The notes: a model not told the origin generated them from the sequence alone. A stretch of 33,852 nt of DNA from Saprospiraceae bacterium (GCA_016714785.1 JADKCC010000003.1:1-33852), one strand, 5' to 3'. Counted from the stretch's first letter, positions 8,943 through 17,004 are shown. Translations and numbers: made by a program.

Positions 8943-9486
8943 AGTTTTTAAAATGAGCTTCTAAAAACGGTCTAAATGTTGTTTGAACTTGGTTCGGAGT
9001 TTTTATGATGTATTCAATTGCTTTTTCTTTCATATTTTGATCAAGAGATTCGATATGTTTAATAATATTTACAACTGATAAATCCCCCAATCCATTATCT
9101 TTAAATCTGACGCCAAAATCAGACCATATCAAAGCATCAAAATCCGTTTTATATTGCTGTAAAATTTCCTTAACAAAGGCGTTTCTGTCTCTAGAATGAA
9201 AAGATTCGGTGGAATAATTATAGTGTCCAATATTATTTACATCATTTGTCTGTTCTCTTAAAGTAAGATCATATATGGCTTCTTCTAAAGTTTCATAAAA
9301 TGATTCAATTATTAGTGTTGGTACTAGTTTAAAGTCTTGATTTATTACTAAAGTTATTCTCCCATCAGTTGAAAGTCTACAAAACTCAATAGGTATTACT
9401 GGTCCATTCTTTAACCAATCACCTTTCGTTTTCAATTCTCTTTGATCCCAAATTAGGGAACCCCAACCGATTATTCCTATTTTCAT
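8941..9486 (-). CDS. Gamma-glutamylcyclotransferase-like protein
   Basis: Intact 181-residue cytosolic protein. The start MKIGIIGWGSLIWDQREL has the GGCT signature (GYGSLxW-like loop that binds the gamma-glutamyl group). Further family-like stretches are GPVIPIEFCRLSTDGRITLV and LTLREQTNDVNNIG. GGCT enzymes cyclise gamma-glutamyl amino acids to 5-oxoproline, but the fold is also used by other small-molecule enzymes, so the substrate is open. Start fixed by the near-leaderless promoter just upstream (-7 box ends 4 bp before the ATG). Monocistronic. Confidence 0.8.
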   Translation of the reverse strand: MKIGIIGWGSLIWDQRELKTKGDWLKNGPVIPIEFCRLSTDGRITLVINQDFKLVPTLIIESFYETLEEAIYDLTLREQTNDVNNIGHYNYSTESFHSRDRNAFVKEILQQYKTDFDALIWSDFGVRFKDNGLGDLSVVNIIKHIESLDQNMKEKAIEYIIKTPNQVQTTFRPFLEAHFKN

Positions 9487-9490
9487 TCTG

Positions 9491-9498
9491 CAAAGGTA
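9491..9498 (-). promoter_or_regulatory. Bacteroidota -7 promoter box of the 9486 gene
   Basis: On the minus strand the sequence TACCTTTG fits the TAnnTTTG consensus and lies four bases before the start codon, so the transcript would be leaderless or nearly so. Confidence 0.5.
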
Positions 9499-9499
9499 T

Positions 9500-9522
9500 A
9501 AAAAAAGCCCTACTAAAAGGGC
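9500..9522 (-). terminator. Rho-independent terminator of small gene A
   Basis: Minus strand: GCCCT / AGGGC stem with a six-base loop and a run of seven T. It overlaps the stop codon (9513-9515) of the small gene at 9513-9746, exactly as for the relative at 6652. Confidence 0.75.
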
Positions 9523-9746
9523 AATGGTGCAAGCTCTCGCTCACCTGTGGGATAAACCCATACAAAGCAATGACAACGTAACCTATAAACCCTGACGCCA
9601 TGTAAAGTAGTATGGGCTAATGTGGATCTGCGAATATGACGCTGGAAGGCATAACGAGATAAAGGTAAATGCTCTGTGATAGGGAGCTGAGATAAATGGC
9701 TACAACCTGACTGGGAGCCTGACGAAATACGTGGAATACTGACCAT
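9513..9746 (-). CDS. Small protein, copy A of the local family (77 aa)
   Basis: A 77-residue basic protein, MVSIPRISSGSQSGC at the start and RYAFQRHIRR in the middle, ending VYRLRCHCFVWVYPTGE and a short tail. It aligns with copy B (9961-10194) at RYAFQR, RR, G(V/I)(R/K)VY, the paired Cys before (V/L)WV, and with the C-terminal half of copy C (6652-6960). Compared with copy C it has lost the DFG segment and the TTVLFP ending, so it is diverged or decaying. Support for transcription: a terminator overlapping its stop and a structured upstream element (9793-9858). No function assigned; a non-coding role of the unit is also possible. Confidence 0.45.
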   Translation of the reverse strand: MVSIPRISSGSQSGCSHLSQLPITEHLPLSRYAFQRHIRRSTLAHTTLHGVRVYRLRCHCFVWVYPTGERELAPLPF

Positions 9747-9792
9747 AATGATAAATTTTAATATGCTAAAAAGTGCATGGGCTTTTTAAAGA

Positions 9793-9858
9793 CCAAAAGG
9801 AAACGGAATAAGTGCCGTAGGCTGATCCCGATAGGGTCATTATGCCGTAGTCTTTTGG
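9793..9858 (-). ncRNA. Conserved hairpin element upstream of small gene A
   Basis: A long stem-loop. Outer arms CCAAAAG (9793-9799) and CTTTTGG (9852-9858) pair perfectly; a second segment ACGGAATAA pairs with TTATGCCGT with one mismatch; an asymmetric bulge GTGCCGTAGGC follows; the tip is TGATCCC / GGGTCA (9823-9839). The core is nearly identical to the element at 10236-10320 while outer and tip stems differ but still pair. It could be a leader RNA or a DNA hairpin; strand is assigned from the gene it precedes. A second pairing, ACGG with the nearer CCGT (9803-9818), could compete. Confidence 0.5.
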
Positions 9859-9916
9859 GATTTAAATAAAACCCTTGCTAACTTTGCATAGTAAAAATTT
9901 ATTATGGTCTTCCACG

Positions 9917-9948
9917 TATGCAGTAGATGCCTATTTTATGGCTGCATA
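9917..9948 (-). repeat. Hairpin downstream of small gene B
   Basis: TATGCAG / CTGCATA arms with inner GCC / GGC pairing lie 13 bp beyond the stop of the small gene at 9961. There is no T-run, so termination is only possible, not shown. Confidence 0.35.
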
Positions 9949-9960
9949 TCAGCTCTCTCG

Positions 9961-10194
9961 CTAGTAAGGTAACGAGGTGACGAATCTACTGCCATCCTTA
10001 TGCACCCATAGACAACAACCACAAGGTAATGGATACACCTTAATACCTGATGCTGGTGACCACAGTAGAAATCTGCGACGTACATAACGCTGAAAAGCAT
10101 ATCTTCTCAACTGCTTATAAATGCCTAATGCCGGTGAACTGCATGAAATACAAGAGCCATCTGGCCCTGCCTGAAATGTAGGAAAATCAATCAT
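9961..10194 (-). CDS. Small protein, copy B of the local family (77 aa)
   Basis: Tandem relative of the gene at 9513, about 448 bp away and of the same length. It reads MIDFPTFQAGPDGSC at the start, RRYAFQRYVRRRFLLW in the middle and CGCCLWVHKDGSRFVTSLP at the end. The last segment is closest to LWVITESDRSSTTVLFP of copy C, which links all three. Cys-rich (six Cys), basic, no signal peptide. Upstream lies the second copy of the conserved hairpin. The two units differ enough that duplication is not recent, yet length and start/stop positions are kept, which favours a real coding sequence. Function unknown. Confidence 0.45.
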   Translation of the reverse strand: MIDFPTFQAGPDGSCISCSSPALGIYKQLRRYAFQRYVRRRFLLWSPASGIKVYPLPCGCCLWVHKDGSRFVTSLPY

Positions 10195-10235
10195 GATCTA
10201 TATATTTTATATGCTTATTCAGTGCAAGACTGATC

Positions 10236-10320
10236 AAAACTCCAAAGCGAAACGGAATAAGTGCCGTAAGCTGATTCCGCCAATGGCGGATCATTATGCC
10301 GTAGTCTTTTTAGGAGTTTT
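10236..10320 (-). ncRNA. Conserved hairpin element upstream of small gene B
   Basis: Second copy of the 9793-9858 element. The outer arms are here AAAACTCC / GGAGTTTT (different bases, still perfectly paired), the core ACGGAATAA...TTATGCCGT and bulge GTGCCGTAAGC are kept, and the tip is TGATTCCGCC / GGCGGATCA (10272-10293), longer than in copy A but again paired. Such compensatory change supports selection on structure. Confidence 0.5.
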
Positions 10321-10438
10321 AATGAGATCAGGCTTGCTACCTTGCATATAAAAGAGGAGCATGATTGCAGCATTATAAAAAAGTTGATAAGATTTGGCTA
10401 AATGACGTAAATTGCCTTTCATTTTAAAACTTGTAAAT

Positions 10439-11392
10439 ATGCCGCCATTTCCTAAGCCAACATTTGAGTATGTTGTAGATGTAAAAAAAGAGATAAAACA
10501 TATTAAAAATTACAGAGATACTAAACTCGGTAGAGCAATAACTAAGTCAAGTACAACTAATATTCTGATTGCTACATGGAATATTGCCAATTTTGGAGTA
10601 CAGAAAAGGGAAGCTGAACATTATAAAATTATCGCTGAAATGGCGAAATGGTTTGATGTAATTGCTATTCAGGAAGTGAATGATAATCTTGAAGGACTTA
10701 TAGCACTTAGGAATGAATTACCAACTAAATATGGATGTATATATACTGATGCAAGTGGCAACAATGAACGAATGGCGTATTTGTATAATAAACAAAAAGT
10801 CAAGTTATTAGAAGAGTTTGGAGAAATTGCAGTGCCTGCAGAAGACAATACCGATATTAAACTACCAGGAAATGGGAGTAGTTTTTCAGGCTTTAGTAGA
10901 AACCCATTTATTGCTTCGTTTAGGTTTGGAAATTTTAATTTTATGTTGGCTAATGTTCATAGTTATTTTGGAAAGGAAGATGAGACTTTGAGTATGGAGA
11001 GAAGGAGTTTAGAAGCCTACGCTATTGCAAGATGGGCTGATTTAAAGAGAAAAAGTAAGTATGCCATTATAACTAACATTATATCTTTAGGTGATTTTAA
11101 TATGCCAAAAGTTGAAGAAGGAGATCCTGTATATGACGCTCTATTTGCAAGAGGGTTTGAACTGCCTTTACATTCAACAGAGATATACAGCAATATTAAC
11201 AATGACAAACACTATGATCAAGTGGTATTTACACCAGGTTTAAGATCAAAAATAAGTAGTAGGGGGAGTTTTGATTTTGATGGAGCATTATTTTCTGATT
11301 TATACAATGATAAGGGAGATAAAAGTCATAGAAGTTATGTGCGATATTACATTAGTGACCATAGGATAAAATGGATAGAGATTACTCCTTAA
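10439..11392 (+). CDS. Endonuclease/exonuclease/phosphatase (EEP) family protein
   Basis: About 317 residues from the ATG at 10439 (MPPFPKPTFEYV); an in-frame ATG at 10412 would add nine hydrophobic residues and is less likely. Signature EEP motifs appear in order: ATWNIANFG (metal-binding Asn), IAIQEVNDN (catalytic Glu), ERMAYLYN, LANVHSYFG (His), IISLGDFNMP (Asp and Asn), YDQVVF, and YYISDHRIKWIEI (final Asp-His pair). All catalytic residues expected for a DNase I-like Mg2+-dependent phosphodiesterase are present. No signal peptide. It may act on nucleic acid or a phospho-metabolite. It stands alone between the tandem hairpin units and a palindrome-rich gap. Confidence 0.88.
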   Translation: MPPFPKPTFEYVVDVKKEIKHIKNYRDTKLGRAITKSSTTNILIATWNIANFGVQKREAEHYKIIAEMAKWFDVIAIQEVNDNLEGLIALRNELPTKYGCIYTDASGNNERMAYLYNKQKVKLLEEFGEIAVPAEDNTDIKLPGNGSSFSGFSRNPFIASFRFGNFNFMLANVHSYFGKEDETLSMERRSLEAYAIARWADLKRKSKYAIITNIISLGDFNMPKVEEGDPVYDALFARGFELPLHSTEIYSNINNDKHYDQVVFTPGLRSKISSRGSFDFDGALFSDLYNDKGDKSHRSYVRYYISDHRIKWIEITP

Positions 11393-11516
11393 TTCTCAAA
11401 TGGGGCAGCAAGTATCAGAAAAAATAAAATATACCTTATTGTGCGGTGGCTTAGCAAGTGTACTGACGGAATGGAATGAAACGATCTGCGGTGGGGCATT
11501 GTGTATGATTGCAGCG

Positions 11517-11551
11517 TTTGCAAAGATTGCAAAGTTTGCAATCTTGCAAAG
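11517..11551. repeat. Short 9-nt tandem repeats forming a hairpin
   Basis: Four TTGCAAA-type words at 8-9 base spacing; the second half is nearly the reverse complement of the first, so the block folds on itself. Confidence 0.6.
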
Positions 11552-11784
11552 CTGGAGAAATCATGCGCTTGCCTGCGATGGGTAGTGAAATGGAATGCAG
11601 GCAGTACTCTTGCTGCTCGGAGATAGGGAAGTATGTGATGCATGACAGACCGGAACGGAAGTATGTAGTGTAGGATGGAAGGCATCTCTTACTGACCGAT
11701 ACTATTAATCATATTTTATTTTTTTCTGGCCATAAAAATGGGTGGTGGGGAACATGAGGACATTACGGGGATGCCTATGCCCCT

Positions 11785-12019
11785 GGCTATTTACGTAGTG
11801 AAAACATAATGGGTATTATAGGACAGCCCATTCGACAAATGTTTTGGGCTTATTGACTTTAATGGTAGCGATGAATGGCGATCGTAGCATTAGTACTTAG
11901 GATTTACTAATTGATGCGATGCTTGCTATGTCGTCCATACATGAATTAAAGGCAGTAAGCCAAACTTGAAATGCTTGTGGGCTGTACTATAATATAGGTC
12001 ACATTATGTTAAATAGCTT
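11785..12019. repeat. Large imperfect inverted repeat (about 235 bp)
   Basis: Left arm from GGCTATTTA (11785-11793) through ATTATAGGACAGCCC to TTTAAT (about 11862); right arm from about 11943 (GAATTAAAGGCAGTAAGCC) through GGGCTGTACTATAAT to TAAATAGCTT (12010-12019). Matching words along both arms include ACATAATG/CATTATGT, ACAGCCC/GGGCTGT and TTTAAT/ATTAAA. No transposase is visible, so a MITE-like relic or a large RNA/DNA hairpin is possible. Confidence 0.55.
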
Positions 12020-12074
12020 ACCACGAATTTTTTCTGGCATAAGCGAAGTGATGGAGGTGGTTGGAACGAAGCGA

Positions 12075-12193
12075 CTTTTTGCCATGAGCCATTTTACGAC
12101 TGATGAGCAGCTCTTTGGTACCACAAGTGAAACGTAGAGAAACGAGGATAGCAATGTGCTGCCCTACCCCAATGTTTGGCTCATCGCAAAAAG
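12075..12193. repeat. Inverted repeat with 16-bp arms
   Basis: Arms CTTTTTGCCATGAGCC (12075-12090) and GGCTCATCGCAAAAAG (12178-12193) pair at 15 of 16 positions. A further outer pair, near 12028-12041 and 12195-12208 (TTTTTCTGGCAT against ATGACAGAAAAA), suggests one larger structure. Confidence 0.5.
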
Positions 12194-12279
12194 TATGACA
12201 GAAAAATCGGGGGCAGGGGCATGACCACTAATGCTTAGTTTGAAAATCTGGATTGTACAATAATTTATTTATTTGAAAA

Positions 12280-13834
12280 TCAAGTGTTCAATATACTTAC
12301 TATTCTAATATCACAAAAATCATTACAAATTTTAAGGCATTCATTTTTGATAACTTTAATTTGTGTGGCCTGTAATTCTTTACATGTACTTAATAAAATG
12401 TTTAAATTATTGAAATCATTATTATATGTATAGACAAGGGCTTTGTTTAATATGTATGCAAAAAACTCTTCTTCTTGCGTTGGTTTATTAGTTAGCATCC
12501 TTTTACTAAAAAAATATTCTAAGTACACTAACCCTTTTGCATGATTTATTTTTTTTATGTACAATTAACTCATTAATTAAAGAGACCATACTTAGAAAAT
12601 AATAGCGGTCATTATTATCGTTAATTAGTTCTTCTAAGTATTGATTAGATTTATAAGGATGTAACTTGAATATTTGGGTATTTAGCAAAACTTTTTTTGA
12701 AAAATATTTTTCATAAGCAAGTTGCTTAATGAAATCATATTTAAGAGTATCGAATAGATTCATTTCATGTAATATAAAGACATTTTCTAAAATCAACTTT
12801 GAAAAATTTGTATTAGGTTCTATTTTAAAATGATCTATGATGTCCTTATATTTTGAAGAGTTAAAGTTGTTTTTTAAAAATAAATCTAACAAAATTTTAC
12901 GACTTGCAATTTCTATATCTGAACAGTGCTTATCTTTAATTAATAGATTTTCAAGATAAATTAAATCAGAATCTTCTACAGCACCAATATTGTATTTTGA
13001 GGAGATAAAATTATAAAATGTGTATTCCAATATGGAACAGCTCAAATATTTAAAAGATGGAATATTTAGAATAGAATCAATAGAGTTAAACTTACCTATA
13101 TCGGCATAGTTGCAACATCCTTCTTTATTTAAATTATACATTTTTAACTTTTTTCCAAAAAAGTCATCAAATACATTGACTTCAAATATTTTCAAGCAAA
13201 CGTCGAATTGGTTAAAAGAGCCTGATTCGTCGTATGTACCATAAATAATAATATCGGCATTGTTAATTTCACCGATCTTTATCGCATCATCAAATATTAA
13301 GTGTCTATTTTTTAAAGATTCTCCATATAAAATATTTATTTTTTCGTCAAATATTTTAGATTGTACACCAAATGATTTGAAATTATTATTTAATTCATTT
13401 GATAGTAATGATTCATAGTTAACTTCGAGAATTGAATTATTAACTTTGGGGAAAAGTGGTAGAATTAAAATCTTGGTAACATTTGAGTCTGCTTTTTCAA
13501 ATGCTGGTTCAAATCTAGGCTCTTTTTTATAGCCATATTTAGCAAAGTTAGCACTACCAAAAATTAATAACACTAGTAATAATGAATAATATAAAGGATT
13601 TAAGTATTTGTATTTATTGACAGTTAACGACTCGTATTTTAAACTGCCAAGATGTATTATAATTCTTAAAAATAAGTATGCAGATGAGGCTATTACAAGC
13701 CAATACATTATATTAGATGGATTAGAATTATCCACAGCTCCGAGTCCATCACTATTTATTAAGATAAAAAAACTAGCCACACTACCAAATATGGCTAAAT
13801 TGGTAATCGACGATTTATTTATATTTATACTCAT
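12280..13834 (-). CDS. Three-TM membrane protein with TolB-like domain, last gene of pAgo operon (one frameshift)
   Basis: About 517 residues after removing one base from the A8 run (plus-strand T8 at 12549-12556); this joins NELIVHKK to INHAKGLVYLEYFFSKRML and the stop at 12280. Three hydrophobic segments lie near residues 11-28, 42-63 and 79-99. A soluble domain follows with KILILPLFP at 121 and NNADIIIYGTYDE at 191, the beta-strand pattern of TolB-N/FlgO/CsgG-like domains in which an old-style nucleotide- or peptide-binding fold sits. The remainder is helical, Asn/Lys-rich, perhaps TPR-like. It starts 7 bp after the zinc-protein gene. In the context of an apparently inactive pAgo I infer a membrane effector or sensor; no homologue of known function is recognised. 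Confidence 0.75.
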
Positions 13835-13841
13835 GCAACAC

Positions 13842-14903
13842 TTAATTTAATGATAATCTATCAAGTATTGATTTAGCCACAACTGCTGCACAATTACTTA
13901 AAACATCATGACTAATAAAAGTTCCATTTACAATTTTGCTTTCAATACACTGTTGCAATTGAGCGTGATCAGTAGTAGTGGTGGTGTAATTAAATTTTTG
14001 ACTCAACATCAATCTTAATGTTTCATGAGCTTTGTCAACAGATTCTTGCCATGCCCTGAGTGCAAATGTTAGGTTTAAATTTTTTCTTTCTTCGTTAGAT
14101 ATTATGTCAATACTATTTTGGTTTACTTCTAAATCAGTTAGAAATCGCTGATTGGAAATTGGTAGGTACTCAGGAAAAGAGATCATATTTGTGAGATCTT
14201 CAGTACTTATGATTAAAAATCTAGAGAAAAGAAAAATATGTGGGTTAACCAGATTGTCCGCAACAATTGTATTTGTTGTTGGGTCATCTGATTCATCCAT
14301 TTGTAAAAAATATGGCTTGAAGCTAAATGAGTCAAGTTTATGACTATGCTGTGAATAGTTTAATATCGTTTGTGAGACATTATTTTCAGAGGAAAGGATT
14401 TCATTTAATAAACTACCTAGAGTTTCTTTGAAAGAATGAGAAAAACTAAAATTTGGAAATTGACTCTTAGATGCTCTCCAAATATTTATTAAAAAGAATA
14501 ATGTAGAAACTTGTTGCTCTTCATTATTTTTAAAGGTATAAGCTGTATTAGATTTCAATAACTTATTGAAGACGTTTGATATAAAATAAGATTCTATGTG
14601 TCCAAATCTTTTTTCACAAGACCTACATACTAAATCGTTATCAATATATGGATTTGACCAAGAATCATCAGCTGCTTCTTTTGCCTGAATACTATTTAGG
14701 ATTTCTTCTTTTTCTTCAGGTAATACTGATCTTCCAAGATAATCAACACCTATTTTCTTTGTGGAAATCTCAAAAATAGCTTCTTTATCATTTCTTTTGC
14801 CTGACGGATTGAAATTTAGTCGAATTAGAGATTCAGTAAATACATGAGAACCCACATTTTCTGAATGGACCTTACCACAAAGTTTACATGTTTTTTTGCT
14901 CAT
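13842..14903 (-). CDS. Zinc-finger/HNH-like protein (CxxC-SH-CxxCE), pAgo operon
   Basis: Intact 353-residue protein. The N-terminal 100 residues form a treble-clef-like metal site: Cys6 and Cys9 in CKLCGK, Ser19-His20 in GSHVFTESLIR, and Cys93/Cys96-Glu97 in LVCRSCEKRFG. This order resembles HNH endonucleases, but Ser precedes the His where many HNH enzymes have Asp, so nuclease activity is uncertain. The rest (about 105-353) is helical with no motif I know; a run of five Thr lies near residue 310. No signal or TM segment. It starts 10 bp downstream of the pAgo stop and 7 bp upstream of the membrane-protein gene, so it is likely co-translated with both. Candidate roles: nuclease effector, DNA/RNA-binding adaptor, or bridge between pAgo and the membrane protein. 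Confidence 0.8.
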   Translation of the reverse strand: MSKKTCKLCGKVHSENVGSHVFTESLIRLNFNPSGKRNDKEAIFEISTKKIGVDYLGRSVLPEEKEEILNSIQAKEAADDSWSNPYIDNDLVCRSCEKRFGHIESYFISNVFNKLLKSNTAYTFKNNEEQQVSTLFFLINIWRASKSQFPNFSFSHSFKETLGSLLNEILSSENNVSQTILNYSQHSHKLDSFSFKPYFLQMDESDDPTTNTIVADNLVNPHIFLFSRFLIISTEDLTNMISFPEYLPISNQRFLTDLEVNQNSIDIISNEERKNLNLTFALRAWQESVDKAHETLRLMLSQKFNYTTTTTDHAQLQQCIESKIVNGTFISHDVLSNCAAVVAKSILDRLSLN

Positions 14904-14913
14904 TTCTTTGGTA

Positions 14914-16993
14914 TTACAAAAACCATAAATTTTCTTTCATATAATCATTTGGGCGATCAATCTTGAAATGTGGGAAGATCTCTGCTACCATGGAAGGATA
15001 CTTGACAGTGACAGGCAACGACTGCTGGTCTGTGCACTTCCAATACATGCGAGAGAACTGATACACTTGATCAATCAATTGCGTAATATCTTCTAATTTA
15101 TCAATGATGCCTTCTTGGGTACACCGGAATGATAATTTTATTGGAAAGTGATATTCCTTTTTCTTTGGAACAGATGTTTTGTCATAACGTGTATTGTTGA
15201 ATAACAGATACTCGCTGTAGCCAACTTTAACTATTGATCCGCTGTAAGGCATTAAATTTTGTCGGTCAGATATATCAAATCCCAAAAGTTCAGAGCTTTC
15301 TGTTTTATTAACGGTAATCACAATTACAGGTATTTTAGTCCTAATGCATGCAAAGTATCTACAATGGGTTTTACTTCTTTCTTACTGATGTCTTTGTAAA
15401 AGTGGATGATGAGTCTGGAAGCCTTGTAATTGACTGCAATAAACTTGGCAACAGCTTCACGGATTGAGCCTGCAAGACTGAGGTTGTCAGCAGATTTAAA
15501 GCAATCGAAGCCTTTGAAGATGCCTTCATTATTGAAACAAATGGCTGAGCCAACAAATCTTGTATTATGCGCAACGGAATAGAATGCCCCTACTCCGACA
15601 ATAAGTTCATTAGTAGTGGGTCGATTTAATCTCCAAGGGATGCCCCAAGTTTTGCTAGGATGGCTATTTCGATATGTGGTAAGAAAGTATTAAAATCATC
15701 GTTAAGGATCTTGTTGTTTACAATATTTTCAGATTTTATTACCTGTGATGAAATCCCTTCTAAAAGCAAAAGTTCTTTAATTTGATAATAAAGATTCACT
15801 TTACCGATGTCTGTTTCTTTTTTTGATACTGGATTTACGAATAATGCCATATAATGAGTATCGGGGAGTCTATCATAATTTTTTATAGCTTTTCTGATAG
15901 TTTCATAAGCAGATTCGACATCTTCAAATTGAATATTTGCTTCAATATCTAATTGTAATGGTTGTGAAATATAGGTCTCCATAGAAGGGAATGGCCATTT
16001 TACATGTTTGTATCCTTCTTTTAGAAAATTAAATAATGCTTTAACTGAACTTTCTTTTTGATTAGATTGGAAAATAAAAAAGAATTTAACCGCAGGTTTA
16101 TTCGGTATGGGCCTAAAAGGCTTGCCCCGTTTAAAATCATTTTTTGGATTGGTGCCTCTGGAAAGGCCATATTGAAGTTCTTTAGATTCTGCTGAAACAT
16201 TACCAACCTGCTCGGAATCTGGCATGTAAAATCCCTTAGTTACGTCCAATATTTCATTGAATGATGCTTTATGGAGATAAGTAGTATAAAAGTGATCGAG
16301 GTATGATTTATATTTGGTATACCTATTTGTAAAAGTCGGTGTGTCAAATGTGATGCCCAATTCTGGTTTTACATTATTATTGACTAATAAAAAGACACTG
16401 TCCAAATCATTCTTTATTCCTGGGTCTAGGTCTCTCCAGTAATGCAATCTGTTTTTGTAGATAACCCATCTGTAATATTTTGCAGGATCAAGATTACTCA
16501 GTTGACCAATAGGTGTATCATAAACTTTTGATTTACCATCAAAAGAAAGCACTATTTCTGGACCATTCGTCAGACGAGCATGTTGAACTTTTAGGGTAAA
16601 TTTGAAGTATGTTGTGTATTTAGTGTCAGATTGTTCCACTGATTTAAACCATACCTGTATGTCCTTAGTGAAGTTATTATACATTACGTCTGCCACAGAT
16701 CTAAAATATTCTGTAATAACTTGTCTGTAATAATGTAAAGCGAAATATGGATTATCAGCTAAATTTATCTTTAATTGTATCGTGTCAGGATCTTCTAAAG
16801 TAAAATTTGTGTATAACTTATTATCTTCATTCAGCATTGAAGCATCTATTTTACCTTCTAGGACAGTAGATATGTTATCAATATAAATAGATGCATAACT
16901 GCCTTTGGTAGGTTTGTTGTAATGGAAATTACAAATGATCTCATCAATCATTGGTTTAAAAGGGATAACATTCAATTGTATTGTTTGGTCCAT
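14914..16993 (-). CDS. Prokaryotic Argonaute (long pAgo, PIWI catalytic residues apparently lost; two frameshifts)
   Basis: About 693 residues once two single bases are restored: one G in the C4 run at 15643-15646 and one A in the T4 run at 15333-15336 (plus-strand coordinates). Corrected sequence joins AILAKLG to GIPWRLNRPTTNELIVGVGA, then LIIHFYKDISKKEVKPIV and LGLKIPVIVITVNKTESSELL, ending QVYQFSRMYWKC, LPVTVKYPSMVAEIFPHF. These are PIWI landmarks. The MID region keeps LYYQIKELLL and GISSQVI (Lys406, Gln417), fitting binding of a guide 5' phosphate. Gly469 stands where the first catalytic Asp is expected (VGVGA) and Tyr533 where the HxD Asp is expected (HFYK), so slicing is unlikely. Domains: N-terminal/linker 1-350, MID about 350-445, PIWI 446-693; a PAZ is not clear. 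ATG lies 11 bp after the HigA-IrrE gene. Confidence 0.88.
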
Positions 16994-17004
16994 AGGCTAA
17001 AGGC

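Larger units (their letters stand above)
11393..12279. other. Palindrome-rich intergenic region (about 890 bp)
   Basis: No convincing gene. Short frames exist (for example 11400-11585 on the plus strand and 11389-11685 on the minus strand) but look like read-through of repeats. The stretch separates the plus-strand EEP gene from the 3' end of the minus-strand defence operon and holds at least three inverted repeats (11517-11551, 11785-12019, 12075-12193), plus recurring TTTTTTCTGGC-like words near 11718 and 12028 and an inverted one near 12200. It could be a non-autonomous element, an end of the defence island or a convergent terminator zone. Confidence 0.5.

Noticed and set aside
9860..9900. 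GTTAGC/GCTAAC words near the small-gene units as integron attC core sites
   Set aside because: The inverse-core consensus RYYYAAC is not met and no integron integrase is present in the window.
9793..10320. Retron msr-msd or REP element
   Set aside because: No reverse transcriptase or RAYT transposase gene is in the window, and the GTAG-type foot of REPs is not kept in both copies.
11389..11685. 98-residue minus-strand frame rich in Leu-Gln repeats
   Set aside because: Its repeats are just the translated TTGCAAA words; no start context, neighbours or domain support it.
12549..12556. Programmed frameshifting at the A8 run in the membrane-protein gene
   Set aside because: Possible in principle, but similar breaks occur in homopolymers all over the window, so a sequencing error is the simpler reading.
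14914..15336. Separate short Argonaute-like gene starting at the GTG near 15321
   Set aside because: It continues the upstream PIWI sequence exactly once one base is added in the T4 run, so it is the C-terminal end of the long pAgo.
15371..15574. Separate 67-residue minus-strand frame
   Set aside because: It lies inside the PIWI region in a wrong frame; the correct frame over the same bases gives typical PIWI sequence.
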